Below, piece by piece: positions 1 to 10,100 of a stretch of DNA of 37,207 bases. Both the position numbers and the translations under genes were made by a program. The DNA is from Pseudomonadota bacterium. Lineage in GTDB: Bacteria > Pseudomonadota > Gammaproteobacteria > Acidiferrobacterales > Acidiferrobacteraceae. Below the pieces are notes generated by a model, which had not been told where the DNA came from, made no database searches, and worked only from the letters and a program-made list of their open reading frames with translations. Where the stretch lies: NCBI GenBank assembly GCA_021819245.1, contig JAKARI010000024.1, positions 1 to 37,207 of the forward strand, in the 5' to 3' direction. Position 1 is the first letter of the stretch. Every line of letters starts with the position of its first letter.

Positions 1-306
<306 letters not shown>

Positions 307-426
307 CAAAGCTTGAAGTCCCTTAAGGGGACAAATCTTATGATCGACAATCTTGCGACTATCGACCGGTCTTTCATTGAAGACCCGGCTCGACAAAAGC
401 GCCCACACAAATTACTTGATCCGATT

Positions 427-457
427 TTTTAAAGAGCAGTTCCAAGGCACCCTTGGA
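427..457 (-). promoter_or_regulatory. rrn leader antitermination region: boxA and boxB-like hairpin
   Basis: On the minus strand, downstream of the rrn promoter, the leader first shows a perfect hairpin (TCCAAGG-GTG-CCTTGGA, 441-457). It then shows TGCTCTTTAA (429-438), the boxA element of ribosomal antitermination complexes (NusB/S10). Hairpin then boxA is the order known for boxB and boxA in E. coli rrn leaders. The remaining roughly 120 bases to the 16S start hold no gene and presumably contain the RNase III processing stem. Confidence 0.85.
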
Positions 458-467
458 AGAGACGCGC

Positions 468-495
468 ATTATACGCAGTTGGTGAGGTCCGTCAA
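468..495 (-). promoter_or_regulatory. rrn P1-type sigma-70 promoter
   Basis: Minus-strand -35 TTGACG (490-495) and perfect -10 TATAAT (468-473) are separated by 16 bp. The -10 is followed by a GC-rich discriminator (GCGCGTC), a feature linked to stringent ppGpp/DksA control. Upstream is an AT-rich UP-like stretch (TTTTCTGAAAAAGA) that is also the last sense codons of tyrS. The -35 overlaps the tyrS stop codon (492-494). Transcription would start near 461. Confidence 0.9.
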
Positions 496-1703
496 GCGTC
501 TTTTTCAGAAAACCGCAAACGCAAGAAACGATGCTTCCCGACCTGCACCAGCCTCACCGTGTTGGGCAAAAAGACCAAGGTCTCGACGGCGCGTTCCCCA
601 TCTACCTTGACCCCGCCTTGACGGATGAGCCTCAAACCCCCGGAGGTCGACTCGACCAAGCCCGCGCCCTTAAGCGCCTGCGCAACCGGCAATCCTGCCG
701 AAGGGATGTCTAGCATACGCTCGTCGATGGCCTCCGGTAAACCCTTTCGGCTCACTACGGACAGAAAATATTCCTGGCTACGGTCGGCCTCGGCGGCGCC
801 ATGGAATCGCGCCACCAGCTCATGGGCCAGCGCAAGCTTCGCGTCCCGCGGATTGGCGCCATGATCCACGGCCCGACGGAGATCGTCTAACTCGGCCTGG
901 GGGCGCAATGACAAGAGCGCGAAATACCGCCACATGAGCGGGTCGGAGATCGACATCACCTTACCAAACAAGGTGTTGGGGGGGTCGGAGACCCCGATCG
1001 CATTCCCCAGGGATTTAGACATCTTCTGAACGCCATCGGTACCCTCCAGAATGGGCAGGGTCATGACGACCTGAGGGGCTTGGCCATAGGCGCGCTGGAG
1101 CTCGCGGCCCACGAGCAGATTGAATCGCTGATCGGTACCCCCGAGCTCTATGTCGGCACACAAGGCCACGGAATCATAGCCCTGCACGAGGGGGTAGAGG
1201 AACTCATGGACGGCAATCGGCTGATGTTCCCTATAGCGTTTCGCGAAATCGTCGCGCTCGAGAAGCCGCGCAATGGTGTAATGTGAGGCCAGACGCACAA
1301 AATCATAGGCCCCGAAGGTCTCCATCCACTGCGAGTTAAAGACCACCTCGGTGCGTGACCGGTCGAGGATCTTGAAGACCTGCTGCTCATAGCTTGCGGC
1401 GTTGCGCGCCACATCCTCGGCCGAAAGCGCCGGCCGGGTGGTATTCTTACCCGTGGGGTCCCCGATCCGGCCTGTGAAATCTCCTATCAAAAACACGACA
1501 TTATGGCCAAGATCCTGAAACTGGCGCAGCTTACGCAACAACACGGTATGCCCCAGATGCAAGTCAGGGGCCGTGGGATCAAACCCGGCCTTGACGCGTA
1601 ACGGTCGGCCCAGGGCGAGCTTTTCGCGCAACTGCGCCTCGGAAACAATGTCGGCTGTGCCCATCCGGATGATGGACAGCGCGTCCTCTATGGCTGCCTT
1701 CAC
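492..1703 (-). CDS. tyrS: tyrosyl-tRNA synthetase
   Basis: Charges tRNA-Tyr with tyrosine in the cytoplasm; a class I aminoacyl-tRNA synthetase. The protein (403 residues) shows the HIGH-type signature HLGH at about 49-52, the KMSKS signature at about 227-231, and a C-terminal S4-like RNA-binding region from about residue 340. The [15 protein letters not shown] stretch matches the Pseudomonas/Haemophilus type of TyrS rather than E. coli TyrS. I chose the GTG at 1703 because AAGGGGG lies 8 bases upstream and this N-terminus matches the family. The longer frame from ATG 1748 would overlap the anmK start. It is divergent from anmK with 43 bp between. The 3' end doubles as the upstream part of the rrn promoter, so transcription from tyrS runs straight into the rRNA operon. 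Confidence 0.95.
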   Translation of the reverse strand: MKAAIEDALSIIRMGTADIVSEAQLREKLALGRPLRVKAGFDPTAPDLHLGHTVLLRKLRQFQDLGHNVVFLIGDFTGRIGDPTGKNTTRPALSAEDVARNAASYEQQVFKILDRSRTEVVFNSQWMETFGAYDFVRLASHYTIARLLERDDFAKRYREHQPIAVHEFLYPLVQGYDSVALCADIELGGTDQRFNLLVGRELQRAYGQAPQVVMTLPILEGTDGVQKMSKSLGNAIGVSDPPNTLFGKVMSISDPLMWRYFALLSLRPQAELDDLRRAVDHGANPRDAKLALAHELVARFHGAAEADRSQEYFLSVVSRKGLPEAIDERMLDIPSAGLPVAQALKGAGLVESTSGGLRLIRQGGVKVDGERAVETLVFLPNTVRLVQVGKHRFLRLRFSEKDA

Positions 1704-1746
1704 GATCACTACCCCCTTTGGCAGCGCCAAGGGTACCATAGCGACC

Positions 1747-2880
1747 ATGTCAGGCGGGACCGAAACCAGCGCGCGCCACTATATCGGGCTCATGTCGGGC
1801 ACGAGCGCAGATGGCGTGGATGCGGTGTGCGTGCGCTTCGATGACAACCCGCGGCGCGTCGCGCTGGCGGCGCATGAATACCGGCCCTACCCCGAATCCC
1901 TGCGCCAACGCCTGCTATCGCTCATGGTCCCGGGGGATGACGAGATCGACCGCATGGGTGTACTCGAGGGGGAGCTCGCGGAAATATTTGCCGCGGCCAG
2001 TGTCGCGGTACACCGCAAGGCGGGCCTTGCGGCCACCGATATCGCCGCCATTGGCTCCCATGGGCAGACCATCCGCCATCGGCCTCATGCGTCTTGCGCC
2101 TTCACCCTGCAGATCGGCGACCCGGCGCGGATCGCCGACCGCACCGGGATCATGACGATCGCCGATTTCCGGCGCCGGGACATGGCGGCCGGCGGCCAGG
2201 GAGCGCCGCTCGTGCCGGCCTTTCACCAGTGGCTCTTTGGCCACGCCACGCGCACTCGCGCCATTGTCAATATCGGCGGGATCGCCAATATCACGGTGAT
2301 CCCGGCCGCAACCGCCCAGGCCCCCGTGCGCGGCCTCGATACCGGACCCGGCAATGCCCTGCTGGACGGCTGGGCCTATCAGCACACCGGCAAGGCCCAG
2401 GACACCGATGGGAGACTTGCCGCCCGGGGACGGATGGATGACGCGCTCTTGGCGATCCTGAAAGACGACCCGTATTTTAGTGCCCCGCCGCCCAAGAGCA
2501 CGGGCCGCGAACACTTTACCTCGAAGTGGCTCGCCGACCGCCTCACACGGCTCGGCCGCGACCTCACGCCCGCCGACGTTCAGGCCACCCTGATTGGGCT
2601 GACCGCCGACACGATCCATGAGGCGCTCGCGCCACTCCATCCCGAAGAGGTCTACCTGTGCGGCGGCGGTACCGCAAACCCGGTACTGGTCGCGGCGCTC
2701 GCGGCTCGTGTGGGGGTCCCGATCGAGACCACCGCCCGCTTGGGCCTCGACCCGCAACTGGTCGAGCCCACCGCCTTCGCCTGGCTCGCCCGAGAGGCCC
2801 TCGCCGGGCGTCCCGCCAACCTGCCATCGGTCACCGGCGCCCGCCACCCGGTGGTGCTGGGCGCCCTCTATCCCGCATGA
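1747..2880 (+). CDS. anmK: anhydro-N-acetylmuramic acid kinase
   Basis: Phosphorylates and hydrates 1,6-anhydro-N-acetylmuramic acid to MurNAc-6-phosphate in cytoplasmic peptidoglycan recycling. The 377-residue protein begins with the family signature [12 protein letters not shown] (about 14-25) and keeps GSHGQTIRH, the NIGGIANIT block and the [10 protein letters not shown] block near the C-terminus. Length fits the family (about 370). The ATG at 1747 is chosen because this N-terminus aligns with the family; the upstream ribosome-binding site (AAGGG, 13 bases away) is weak, and longer in-frame starts would run into tyrS. In Pseudomonas an M23 peptidase gene lies between tyrS and anmK, as I recall; it is absent here. 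Confidence 0.95.
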   Translation: MSGGTETSARHYIGLMSGTSADGVDAVCVRFDDNPRRVALAAHEYRPYPESLRQRLLSLMVPGDDEIDRMGVLEGELAEIFAAASVAVHRKAGLAATDIAAIGSHGQTIRHRPHASCAFTLQIGDPARIADRTGIMTIADFRRRDMAAGGQGAPLVPAFHQWLFGHATRTRAIVNIGGIANITVIPAATAQAPVRGLDTGPGNALLDGWAYQHTGKAQDTDGRLAARGRMDDALLAILKDDPYFSAPPPKSTGREHFTSKWLADRLTRLGRDLTPADVQATLIGLTADTIHEALAPLHPEEVYLCGGGTANPVLVAALAARVGVPIETTARLGLDPQLVEPTAFAWLAREALAGRPANLPSVTGARHPVVLGALYPA

Positions 2881-2893
2881 CCGGCCCAAACGC

Positions 2894-2921
2894 GAAGGCC
2901 CCTCGCTAAGGAGGGGCCTTC
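2894..2921. terminator. hairpin between convergent anmK and erpA
   Basis: A perfect 11-bp stem (GAAGGCCCCTC with GAGGGGCCTTC, loop GCTAAG) sits 13 bases past the anmK stop and 27 bases before the erpA stop. Neither side has a long T-run, so it is an imperfect intrinsic terminator, but position and symmetry suggest a shared bidirectional terminator. Confidence 0.6.
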
Positions 2922-2948
2922 GGGGACCGCGACCGATCCGAATAGACG

Positions 2949-3305
2949 TTAGACCGAGAATGACGACCCGCACCCGCAGGTGCTCTTGGCCTGGGGATTT
3001 TTGATAACGAACTGCGCGCCGTCGAGACCCTCTTGATAGTCGATCTCGGCCCCCGCCAGATACTGGAAGCTCATGGGATCGACAAGTAAGGTCACGCCGC
3101 CCTTGTCGATACGCGTATCGTCCTCGTTGGCGTTCTCGTCGAAGGTAAACCCATACTGGAAACCCGAACATCCCCCGCCCGAGACAAAGACCCGCAGCAT
3201 GAGCGCCGGGTTATTCTCCTCGGCAATCAGCTCCCTGACCTTCTGCGCCGCGCTATCGGTAAAGTGCAGGGGGCTTGGCATCTCCACGGCAACGGCTTCT
3301 GTCAT
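2949..3305 (-). CDS. erpA: iron-sulfur cluster insertion protein ErpA (A-type carrier)
   Basis: Cytoplasmic A-type carrier that delivers Fe-S clusters to apo-proteins. The 118-residue sequence has the three conserved cysteines of the family, Cys46 ([10 protein letters not shown]) and the C-terminal pair Cys110 and Cys112 (STCGCGSSF). The N-terminal region and length match gammaproteobacterial ErpA better than IscA. The ATG at 3305 has GAGGAG about 8 bases upstream. It lies 69 bp downstream of the bactofilin gene on the same strand and may be expressed independently. The window encodes several Fe-S proteins (RimO, the GlcF-like protein) that are plausible clients. Confidence 0.93.
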   Translation of the reverse strand: MTEAVAVEMPSPLHFTDSAAQKVRELIAEENNPALMLRVFVSGGGCSGFQYGFTFDENANEDDTRIDKGGVTLLVDPMSFQYLAGAEIDYQEGLDGAQFVIKNPQAKSTCGCGSSFSV

Positions 3306-3374
3306 GCTCGCAACTCCTCATAAGCTCACACTAATTTTCATTATCCGCGCACGGTACCGCCGGGTCAAACCCCA

Positions 3375-3797
3375 TTAGGTTATGACGGGATCGGAGATCC
3401 CTATGGCCTTGAGCTTCGGGGCCCCCTTTTCGGCCTCATGGATCAGCCCGCCATTGATCGTGGCGCCAAGGGCCATCTCCAGGCTCTTATAGGTCATATC
3501 GCCGGTAATCTCGGCCTTGGCCTGCAGCTCCACGCGTTCCGAGGAATGGACGTTGCCCCGGACGATCCCATTGAGAATGAGATGCGGGACCTTGATGTTC
3601 CCCGTCACCTCCCCGCGCTCGCTCAAGATCAGGGTACTGCCCTCGCCCTGCGCGGTAATATCGCCGTGAATCTTGCCGTCGACGCGCAGGCCGCCCGAAA
3701 AGACCACATTGCCCGTGATCTGTGTCTGCTCGCCGATCAGGGTATCTATGGTGTTGCAGGGCTTTTCGCCCGACTTCTTTCCCATCTTCTCCAACAT
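3375..3797 (-). CDS. bactofilin family cytoskeletal protein
   Basis: Bactofilins (DUF583/CcmA family) polymerise into right-handed beta-helical filaments that organise cell shape or wall synthesis. The repeated short beta-strand pattern is visible (for example ITGNVVFSGGLRVDGKIHGD and GEVTGNIKVPHLILNGIVRG), with polar tails at both ends. I use the ATG at 3797, preceded by GAGGG at 8 bases, giving 140 residues. An upstream ATG at 3812 overlaps the stop of the preceding gene as ATGA and would add five residues; either start is possible. It follows the membrane coiled-coil gene directly, so the two are probably translationally coupled and may act together at the envelope. Confidence 0.88.
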   Translation of the reverse strand: MLEKMGKKSGEKPCNTIDTLIGEQTQITGNVVFSGGLRVDGKIHGDITAQGEGSTLILSERGEVTGNIKVPHLILNGIVRGNVHSSERVELQAKAEITGDMTYKSLEMALGATINGGLIHEAEKGAPKLKAIGISDPVIT

Positions 3798-3808
3798 GGC
3801 ACCTGCCC

Positions 3809-4528
3809 TCATTCGCTAGAGTTCGGGGACACCGGGTGCGGCCACGCGTAGCTCTGCGTGACGACATATGCACCCGATGCCACCTGAATCATGACCCGTT
3901 GCGGGGTGACATTCACGGGCAGCTGCACGGACCCGCGAACCTCGTCAAAGTACTTAAAATGGACATTGCGCAGCACGTCAACAAGGCGGGCGGGCGGCGC
4001 GCCCGACGAACGGCCCGCCCCTCGCCCCTGAACGGTGAGCCGGACACGGGCGTAGATCCAGCGGTCGGCGGCGAATGGCTGCACCAGGACCAAACGGTAC
4101 CGCCAACCCGATGATGCGCGCACGACCTGAAAGCTGTCGATCTTAAGCCCCTTCGCGGCCTTCGAGGCCGCGAGCACGGTCTTGTAAAAACCCAGGCGTT
4201 CCTTCAGATGCATGCGCCGGGCATCGCTCTTTTTCAAGGCCGAGGACAGCGCCGCATAGGCGACATTTCCCGACTGCAGCAGCCGCTTGCTCATCGCAAG
4301 CTGCGCCGAAAGCCTCTTCACCCGCGCCTGCAGGGACGCAATGCGCACGCGGGCCCGGGCCTCATCGCGAACCGCATGCACGGCGTTGTAGCCCGCCACC
4401 GATTCGCCCCGCCAGAATAGCCCGATACCAGTCAAAACGCCGAGGACCACGGCCCCGGCGATCAGTCCATAACGCACCGCAGGCGACACCCGTCGCCTGA
4501 CTACCAGATCACCTATACGGTTTACCAC
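3809..4528 (-). CDS. single-pass membrane protein with coiled coil (DUF6776-like)
   Basis: No enzymatic motif is visible. The protein has a short basic cytoplasmic N-terminus, one transmembrane segment (about residues 20-39), a long helical stretch rich in Ala, Arg, Leu and Lys with coiled-coil character (about 50-115), and a beta-rich C-terminal region. I recall uncharacterised proteins of this build beside bactofilin, erpA and argC in other Gammaproteobacteria (DUF6776). The GTG at 4528 is preferred because GCGGAGG lies just upstream and it puts the basic residues directly before the membrane segment. A GTG at 4588 overlapping the argC stop would add 20 residues. Adjacency to the bactofilin gene suggests a role in anchoring or envelope shape, which is inference. 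Confidence 0.75.
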   Translation of the reverse strand: MVNRIGDLVVRRRVSPAVRYGLIAGAVVLGVLTGIGLFWRGESVAGYNAVHAVRDEARARVRIASLQARVKRLSAQLAMSKRLLQSGNVAYAALSSALKKSDARRMHLKERLGFYKTVLAASKAAKGLKIDSFQVVRASSGWRYRLVLVQPFAADRWIYARVRLTVQGRGAGRSSGAPPARLVDVLRNVHFKYFDEVRGSVQLPVNVTPQRVMIQVASGAYVVTQSYAWPHPVSPNSSE

Positions 4529-4584
4529 AACGCCTCCGCAAACCCCCTCTAGAGAGTATAACGGTTGCGAGCTACGCGACAACG

Positions 4585-5619
4585 TCACGGGAACAGCGCG
4601 ATATCGTCTAGCCCCTCGGTCTCGTCAAATCCGCACATCAGATTTAAGTTTTGCACGGCCTGTCCGCTCGCACCCTTGGTGAGATTGTCGATGGCGCTCA
4701 AGACGATCACCTTGTCGGTGCCGCGCGGCCTGTGAACGGCGATGCGGCAGAGATTGGTGCCGCGCACGCTGCGCGTCTCCGGATGCCCGCCGGGGGGCAG
4801 GACATCCACGAAGGGCTCGTCGCGGTAGCGCTCCTCATAGAGCCCCTGAAGGTCGACGGAGGGGTCCTTGAGACGCGCATAGAGTGTCGCATGAATGCCG
4901 CGGATCATGGGCCCCAAATGGGGCACGAACACGAACTCGACGGGCCGGCCGGCGGCCTGCGCAAGCCCCTGGGCGATCTCCGGCTGGTGGCGATGACCAC
5001 CCACGGCATAGGCCTTCACCGACTCGGAGGCCTCGGAGAGCAACATCGGCACATGCGCGCCGCGCCCGGCGCCGCTCGTGCCCGAGATCGCCGAGGCCAT
5101 GAGCGAGGAGAGATCCACGAGGTCATTCTCGACAAGCGGCAGGAAGCCAAGCTGCACGGCCGTCGGATAGCAGCCGGGATTGGCGATAAGTCGCGCGCCG
5201 CGGATCGCCTCGCGATGGCGTTCCGGTAGGCCATAGACTGCCTCGGCGACGAGCTCGGGGCACGCATGCTTCATGCCATACCACTGCTCCCAGAGGGCCA
5301 CATCCCGAATCCGAAAATCCGCGGCGATGTCGATCAGGCGCACGCCTTGGGCCAGAAGCCCCGGCGCATGCGTCATGGCGATGCCATTGGGGGTGGCGCT
5401 CATCACCACATCGCAACCCGCAAGGACCGTGTCGTCCTCGGGATCGGAAAATGCGAGATCGAGGCGCCCGCGCAGGCTCGGGAACAGGCTCGCGACCTCG
5501 CGCCCGACCTCGGCGCGCGAGGTGATTGCGGCAATGCGCACGCGCGGATGGCGCAGCAAGAGCCGCAAAAGCTCCGAACCCGTGTAGCCCGTGCCGCCGA
5601 TGATCCCGACCTTGACCAT
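4585..5619 (-). CDS. argC: N-acetyl-gamma-glutamyl-phosphate reductase
   Basis: Reduces N-acetyl-glutamyl-5-phosphate to the semialdehyde with NADPH, the third step of arginine synthesis. The 344-residue protein has an N-terminal dinucleotide-binding motif [15 protein letters not shown] (about 5-19) and the active-site motif NPGCYPT with catalytic Cys150. Length is typical. The ATG at 5619 gives the standard N-terminus; the ribosome-binding site (GCGGGG) is modest. Other arg genes are not in the window. It starts the minus-strand run argC, membrane coiled-coil protein, bactofilin, erpA, and is separated from the porin gene by a strong terminator, so its promoter should lie in the short gap near 5620-5660, where I see no clear one. 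Confidence 0.95.
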   Translation of the reverse strand: MVKVGIIGGTGYTGSELLRLLLRHPRVRIAAITSRAEVGREVASLFPSLRGRLDLAFSDPEDDTVLAGCDVVMSATPNGIAMTHAPGLLAQGVRLIDIAADFRIRDVALWEQWYGMKHACPELVAEAVYGLPERHREAIRGARLIANPGCYPTAVQLGFLPLVENDLVDLSSLMASAISGTSGAGRGAHVPMLLSEASESVKAYAVGGHRHQPEIAQGLAQAAGRPVEFVFVPHLGPMIRGIHATLYARLKDPSVDLQGLYEERYRDEPFVDVLPPGGHPETRSVRGTNLCRIAVHRPRGTDKVIVLSAIDNLTKGASGQAVQNLNLMCGFDETEGLDDIALFP

Positions 5620-5660
5620 GGGAACCCCGCTTGCCTATGAAGGGGCGCCATTGTAACAGA

Positions 5661-5692
5661 GCCCCAAAAGAAACGGGGCCCGAAGGCCCCGT
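5661..5692 (-). terminator. intrinsic terminator of the porin gene
   Basis: On the minus strand an 8-bp GC stem with a TTCG tetraloop (ACGGGGCC-TTCG-GGCCCCGT, 5673-5692) is followed by TTCTTTTGGGG. It lies 23 bases after the porin stop: a classic Rho-independent terminator insulating porin from argC. Confidence 0.88.
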
Positions 5693-5715
5693 CTTGGTGC
5701 GACATGGCGTCTGAC

Positions 5716-6864
5716 TTAGAACACCTCGCGCATACCGATCGAGAACACGCTCTGCGTGCCATCGGTGGCGCCGGCCGCCACCGCAGCCGCCGAGGACACC
5801 CCGGTGATGTGCGTGCGCCGGTAGCCGCCGTAGAGGCTAAAGCCCTTCTTGAAATTGTAGAAGGTGCCGACCGCCACATAGCTCACATTGATATCCGAGC
5901 CGACATAGTACTTGTCGGTGGTGTCACCCACCTGCAGGGCCGGTGCCCAGTGGCCGACTGCGCCATCGACCCCCAGGAAGTAGTCGCGGGTGGGATTGGC
6001 CTCGCCGGAGGTGTCGAGGTTCTCCACCTGCCCCATGACCGCCACCGGACCGAAGTTGTACTTTAGACCGAACTTGGTATTGGTCTGCGCCACGCCAATG
6101 CCGGCGCTCCCAGCCGGTTCCACGTAGGTCAGGCCATCGCCCACCCCGATCGGGGCGGCATAGGGCTTGAAGGTCTGATCGCCGGCCGGGGCCGCGGCAT
6201 GGTCGCCGGCTACGAACACGCTCCAGCCCAGGGCCTTCCACTGGGCCGCCGCGGCGTAGTCGCCGTGCTGCGCCGTCATGGTCTTGACCCCGCCCGCGCC
6301 GTTGACGCCGGCATTCATGGGGCTATAGGCGAAGGCGATATGAAAGCCCTTGAAGTTCGGGGACTGGTAGAGGAGAGAGTCCGTCATAAAGCCGTTTTGG
6401 CCGAACACACCGGCCGACATGCCGCCGTTGCCGCGCGCCTGCAGGTCGGTGGTGACAAAGGCATCCCACATGACGCCGCCCGTATACTTATAGGGGCTTG
6501 CGATATTGCCGATCTCGATGGAGCCAAACCCCCCCCTCAAGCCCACGTACTTCTCCCCGGCGTCGCTCCCCGGGGCGTAGGGAGAGGTATCGAATCCCGC
6601 ATTACCCATGGTATTGACCTTCACCATGTAGTAGGCCATACCGGTCAGGCCATAGCCGAGTTTCTGGTCGGCCTCGACCCAGAGCCGGCCGCGGCCGTTG
6701 TCGAGCGTGTTGGTGCCCTGGCTCTTGACGACGCCATTGCTCGAGTCGGTCCAGTAACCGAGCTCGCCCTGGGCCATGCCGCCGATCTTGACGCCGGCGA
6801 CCGCGACCATAGGGGCTACCATCAAGGCCGCGCTCACCGCAGCCGTCAGCACCTTATATTTCAT
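5716..6864 (-). CDS. Gram-negative outer-membrane porin (general diffusion type)
   Basis: Predicted 16-stranded outer-membrane beta-barrel. The 382-residue precursor starts with a clear signal peptide (lysines at 2 and 4, hydrophobic stretch, AVA|G cleavage near residue 23). The mature protein is rich in Gly, aromatic residues and alternating strands, for example GMAYYMVKV, GGFGSIEIGNI and FNLKYNFGP-like blocks (seen here as FGLKYNFGP), and ends in phenylalanine (SIGMREVF), the usual barrel-assembly signal. This is the Burkholderia/Neisseria-like porin superfamily; selectivity cannot be read. The ATG at 6864 is chosen because it begins the signal peptide and has GAGGAGG 11 bases upstream. It is monocistronic, with its own terminator and a long structured 5' region. 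Confidence 0.88.
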   Translation of the reverse strand: MKYKVLTAAVSAALMVAPMVAVAGVKIGGMAQGELGYWTDSSNGVVKSQGTNTLDNGRGRLWVEADQKLGYGLTGMAYYMVKVNTMGNAGFDTSPYAPGSDAGEKYVGLRGGFGSIEIGNIASPYKYTGGVMWDAFVTTDLQARGNGGMSAGVFGQNGFMTDSLLYQSPNFKGFHIAFAYSPMNAGVNGAGGVKTMTAQHGDYAAAAQWKALGWSVFVAGDHAAAPAGDQTFKPYAAPIGVGDGLTYVEPAGSAGIGVAQTNTKFGLKYNFGPVAVMGQVENLDTSGEANPTRDYFLGVDGAVGHWAPALQVGDTTDKYYVGSDINVSYVAVGTFYNFKKGFSLYGGYRRTHITGVSSAAAVAAGATDGTQSVFSIGMREVF

Positions 6865-6915
6865 GTTGAGACGAGCCTCCTCACCAAACAGGATATATTG
6901 TTTTTGATTAACTCT

Positions 6916-6970
6916 AGACGCCAGAGCGTCTATCCTGGGGAGATATATCAAGCGTCCCTGGCAAAAGCAA
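6916..6970 (-). promoter_or_regulatory. possible porin promoter and 5'-leader hairpin
   Basis: On the minus strand TTGCTT (6965-6970) and TATATC, 17 bp apart, form a modest sigma-70-like promoter. Downstream is a perfect 6-bp hairpin AGACGC-TCTG-GCGTCT (6916-6931) followed by an A/T-rich stretch before the ribosome-binding site. The leader would be about 80 bases. Porin leaders are frequent small-RNA targets in enterics, but nothing here proves regulation. The rest of the 276-bp gap to 7141 shows no gene. Confidence 0.4.
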
Positions 6971-7140
6971 TAGAGAAGCGCATTCTAATATACGAAATCA
7001 CTATGGAGTGATCGCATGATAGGGAGGCCGCCCGGCAGAGACGCCGCAAGCGTACCCGCTGGTCTCGGATACAAGGTCGCCCGGCGCCCAGGATGCAGCC
7101 CGGTGGCTAGGCCCGCCCCGGCAGGCGATCACGGGGGACA

Positions 7141-10100
7141 ATGGTGACGCAGGGGCCACCCATCCCCGCTGACCCCGGTCCGCACGCGGTCAGCCGCCTG
7201 TGGGCGTTTTTCGTGCTCGGCATCCTCATGACCACGCTCATCTTCGTGGTCACCTCATGGCGCGGGCTCGAACAGGCCACGCGCCACCGCCTGGCGATCA
7301 TGGCGGCCGCCATCGGGCGCATGGAGCAGGCCAACCTCGATCATACCGCGCGCGCGATGCGGAGGCTCGATCACCTCCTCAAGCACACATCCGGGCCACA
7401 GCGCGGGCGCATCCTGCGCCTCTATCTCGCCGACCACCCGCGCGACACGAGTGTCGCGATCATCGGTGCGCATGGCCACATCGTGGTCGCGGCAGGGCCC
7501 CTCGCGGTGGCATCGCCGGCCTTAACCCCGGCCATCACCCACATCATCGCCGCATGCCCACCGGGCCACCGCTTATGCTTCTCGCCCCCGCTTGCCGCCC
7601 CGAGCGCACGCCAGACCCTTTTTGCGCGACCCCTGACGGCCCATACGACCCTGATCCTCGAACGGCCGCTCTTCACCTGGCCGCAGCTGCGTGCCCTCAT
7701 TCAGAAGCTGCCGCCCCGCTTTCACGTCTTCATCGTAAACCACAATGGCACCCTCGAATACCGGCTCCCGCGCCCGGCGCATACCGGATATCCCGGGCCG
7801 CGCCATGGCGCGCTCATGCGGGCCATGAAAAAGGCCGCCCTCAATGGCGGGACATTTTCCGGGCAGACTCAGACCGGATGGCGCTTCGGGGCCTATGAAT
7901 CGGCCCATTACGGCCTTGTCGCCGGCGTCAGCCTGCCCCTGAAAAACGTGATCGAGACCTTCGTGCGCCGGCTCGAGATACCGCTTGGGCTGATATGTGC
8001 CCTGCTCGTAAGCGCCACCGTCTATTATCGATCCTCGCGCCGGGAGATTGCCCGCACCGAGGCCGTCCAGGCCCTGGCCGACGCCCGTATCCGCGAGGAG
8101 AGGCTGTTTGCCGAGCAACAGCGCGACTTCTATCTGGCCGTAAGCGAACTCAATCAATTCATCGTGCGCCACCCGGACCCGGATCGGCTCTTTGCCGAGA
8201 CCTGCCGGATCATCATCGCCTACACCGGCCTGCTCTTTGCCTGGATCGGCCGCGTCGAGCCCTCGGGCGACATCCGGATCGTGGCCTGGAGCGAGAAACA
8301 TCCGCTCGGCATCGACTGGGCGCACTGCACCTTTAGCACCGACCCGAATCGGCCGGAGGGTTTGGGCACCGCCGGGCGGGCGGCACGCAGTGGACACATT
8401 GAGATCACAGACGACCTGGCCCAGGACGGCCGCTTTATCCCATGGCGGGCCATGCGCGAACAGGCGGGCACGCAATCTGCGGCCGCGCTCCCGATCCGCA
8501 CCAAGGGCGGGACCGTGGCGATACTGGCGCTGGGATCGGAACGGCTGAATCTCTTTGCCCCACCCCTCGTGCGTCTGCTGGAGGGTCTGGCCCAGGATCT
8601 CGCGTTCTCGCTCGAGGATGGGGAGCGCGAACAGCAACTCCTCTTTCAGGCGCGGCACGATGCCCTGACCGGCCTCGACAACCGCGCCCTCTTTCGTCAA
8701 AGACTCGAGGAGGCCCTGGCCCAGCCTGCGGCATTACGCCGGGGACTGGCGGTCGCGATCCTCGACCTAGACGGCTTCAAGGGCATCAACGACCAATTCG
8801 GCCATATCGTGGGCGACGAACTCCTGCGGCATATAGCGGCGCGAATACGGGTAGCCGTCCCACCCGCCACCGCCGTGGCGCGCCTCGGCGGGGACGAATT
8901 CGGCCTGATCCTGTCCCCGATCGATGAGCGGGGGCGGGCGATACCCATCATAGAGGCCATCCGCGCCACATTCGACAACCCCTTCGTAGCCGCGGGCCAC
9001 GAACAGCTGGCGATAGCGGCCAGCATCGGAATCAGCATATTCCCGGACGATGGCGATCAGGTCGACGATCTCATACGGCGCGCCGATCTCGCCTTATATG
9101 AGGCCAAGCGCCTGGGCAAGAACGTCTACCGCTTTTTTAGCCCGGCGCTCGAGGAGCGCCTGCTCAATCAGCACAGGCTGCAGCGCGAGTTCATCACGGC
9201 CCTGCGCGAATCCGTTCCTGTGCTCTATTTCCAGCCGCAAGTCGAGATCGTCACCGGGCGCCTGCGCAGCCTCGAGGCCCTGCTGCGCTGGCCGCGCCCC
9301 GATGGCAGGGTCTGGGTTCCGGGGGAATATTTCCCGGTCATAGAACAGGATGCCGATCTCATGCGCCGGCTGGACCTCTATGTCCTTCACCAGGCCGCCG
9401 CAGCGATCCGCCAACTCGCCGGCGAGGGCATTCGTGTCCCCATTGCCGTCAACATCCACGGCCACCACCTCCTGCACCCGAACTTCCTGAAGGATATCCG
9501 CACCATCCTCAAGGAGAACCCGGACATCGAGCGCGGCCTCGAACTCGAGATCACCGAGACCTGCCAGGTCTCCGATCTCACGGCAGCGGGCGAGACGCTG
9601 AGGGAATGCCGGGCGCTCGGTATCGCCATCGCCCTAGACGACTTCGGCACCGGCTATGCCTCGCTCAATTATCTCCAGAAACTGCCGTGCGATATCCTCA
9701 AGATCGACAAGAGCTTCGTAAGCGACATGAGCGAGGACCCCCGGGACTTTGCGATCGTAAGCGGCATCCTGACAGCGGCGCGCGTCCTGCATCTCACCAC
9801 CGTAGCCGAAGGAATCGAGCAGGCCGAGCAAGGTCTGCTTTTGCGCGATCTGGGCTGCGAGTACGGTCAGGGTTACGCCATCAGCAGGCCCATCCCCCTC
9901 GAAGCGATCGCGCGGTGGCTACACGACTGGCGGGCCCCTGGCGCCTGGATCGGCGGCCGGCGGCCGGCCACCACCGATGCCCTGCCCTGGCTTGCGCGCG
10001 CCCATCACAAGAAACAGCTCAAGGCCGTGATGGAGGCCTTGCGGTTTGCCCGCGCACCGATCCCGGAGACCGCGCTCGCGCTGGATGTCTGCCCGCTCCA

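Noticed and set aside
1915-3171. Long minus-strand frame (418 codons) opposite anmK
   Set aside because: It is antisense to a clear AnmK, full of Arg/Gly low-complexity sequence, and lacks any motif; a typical GC-rich shadow frame.
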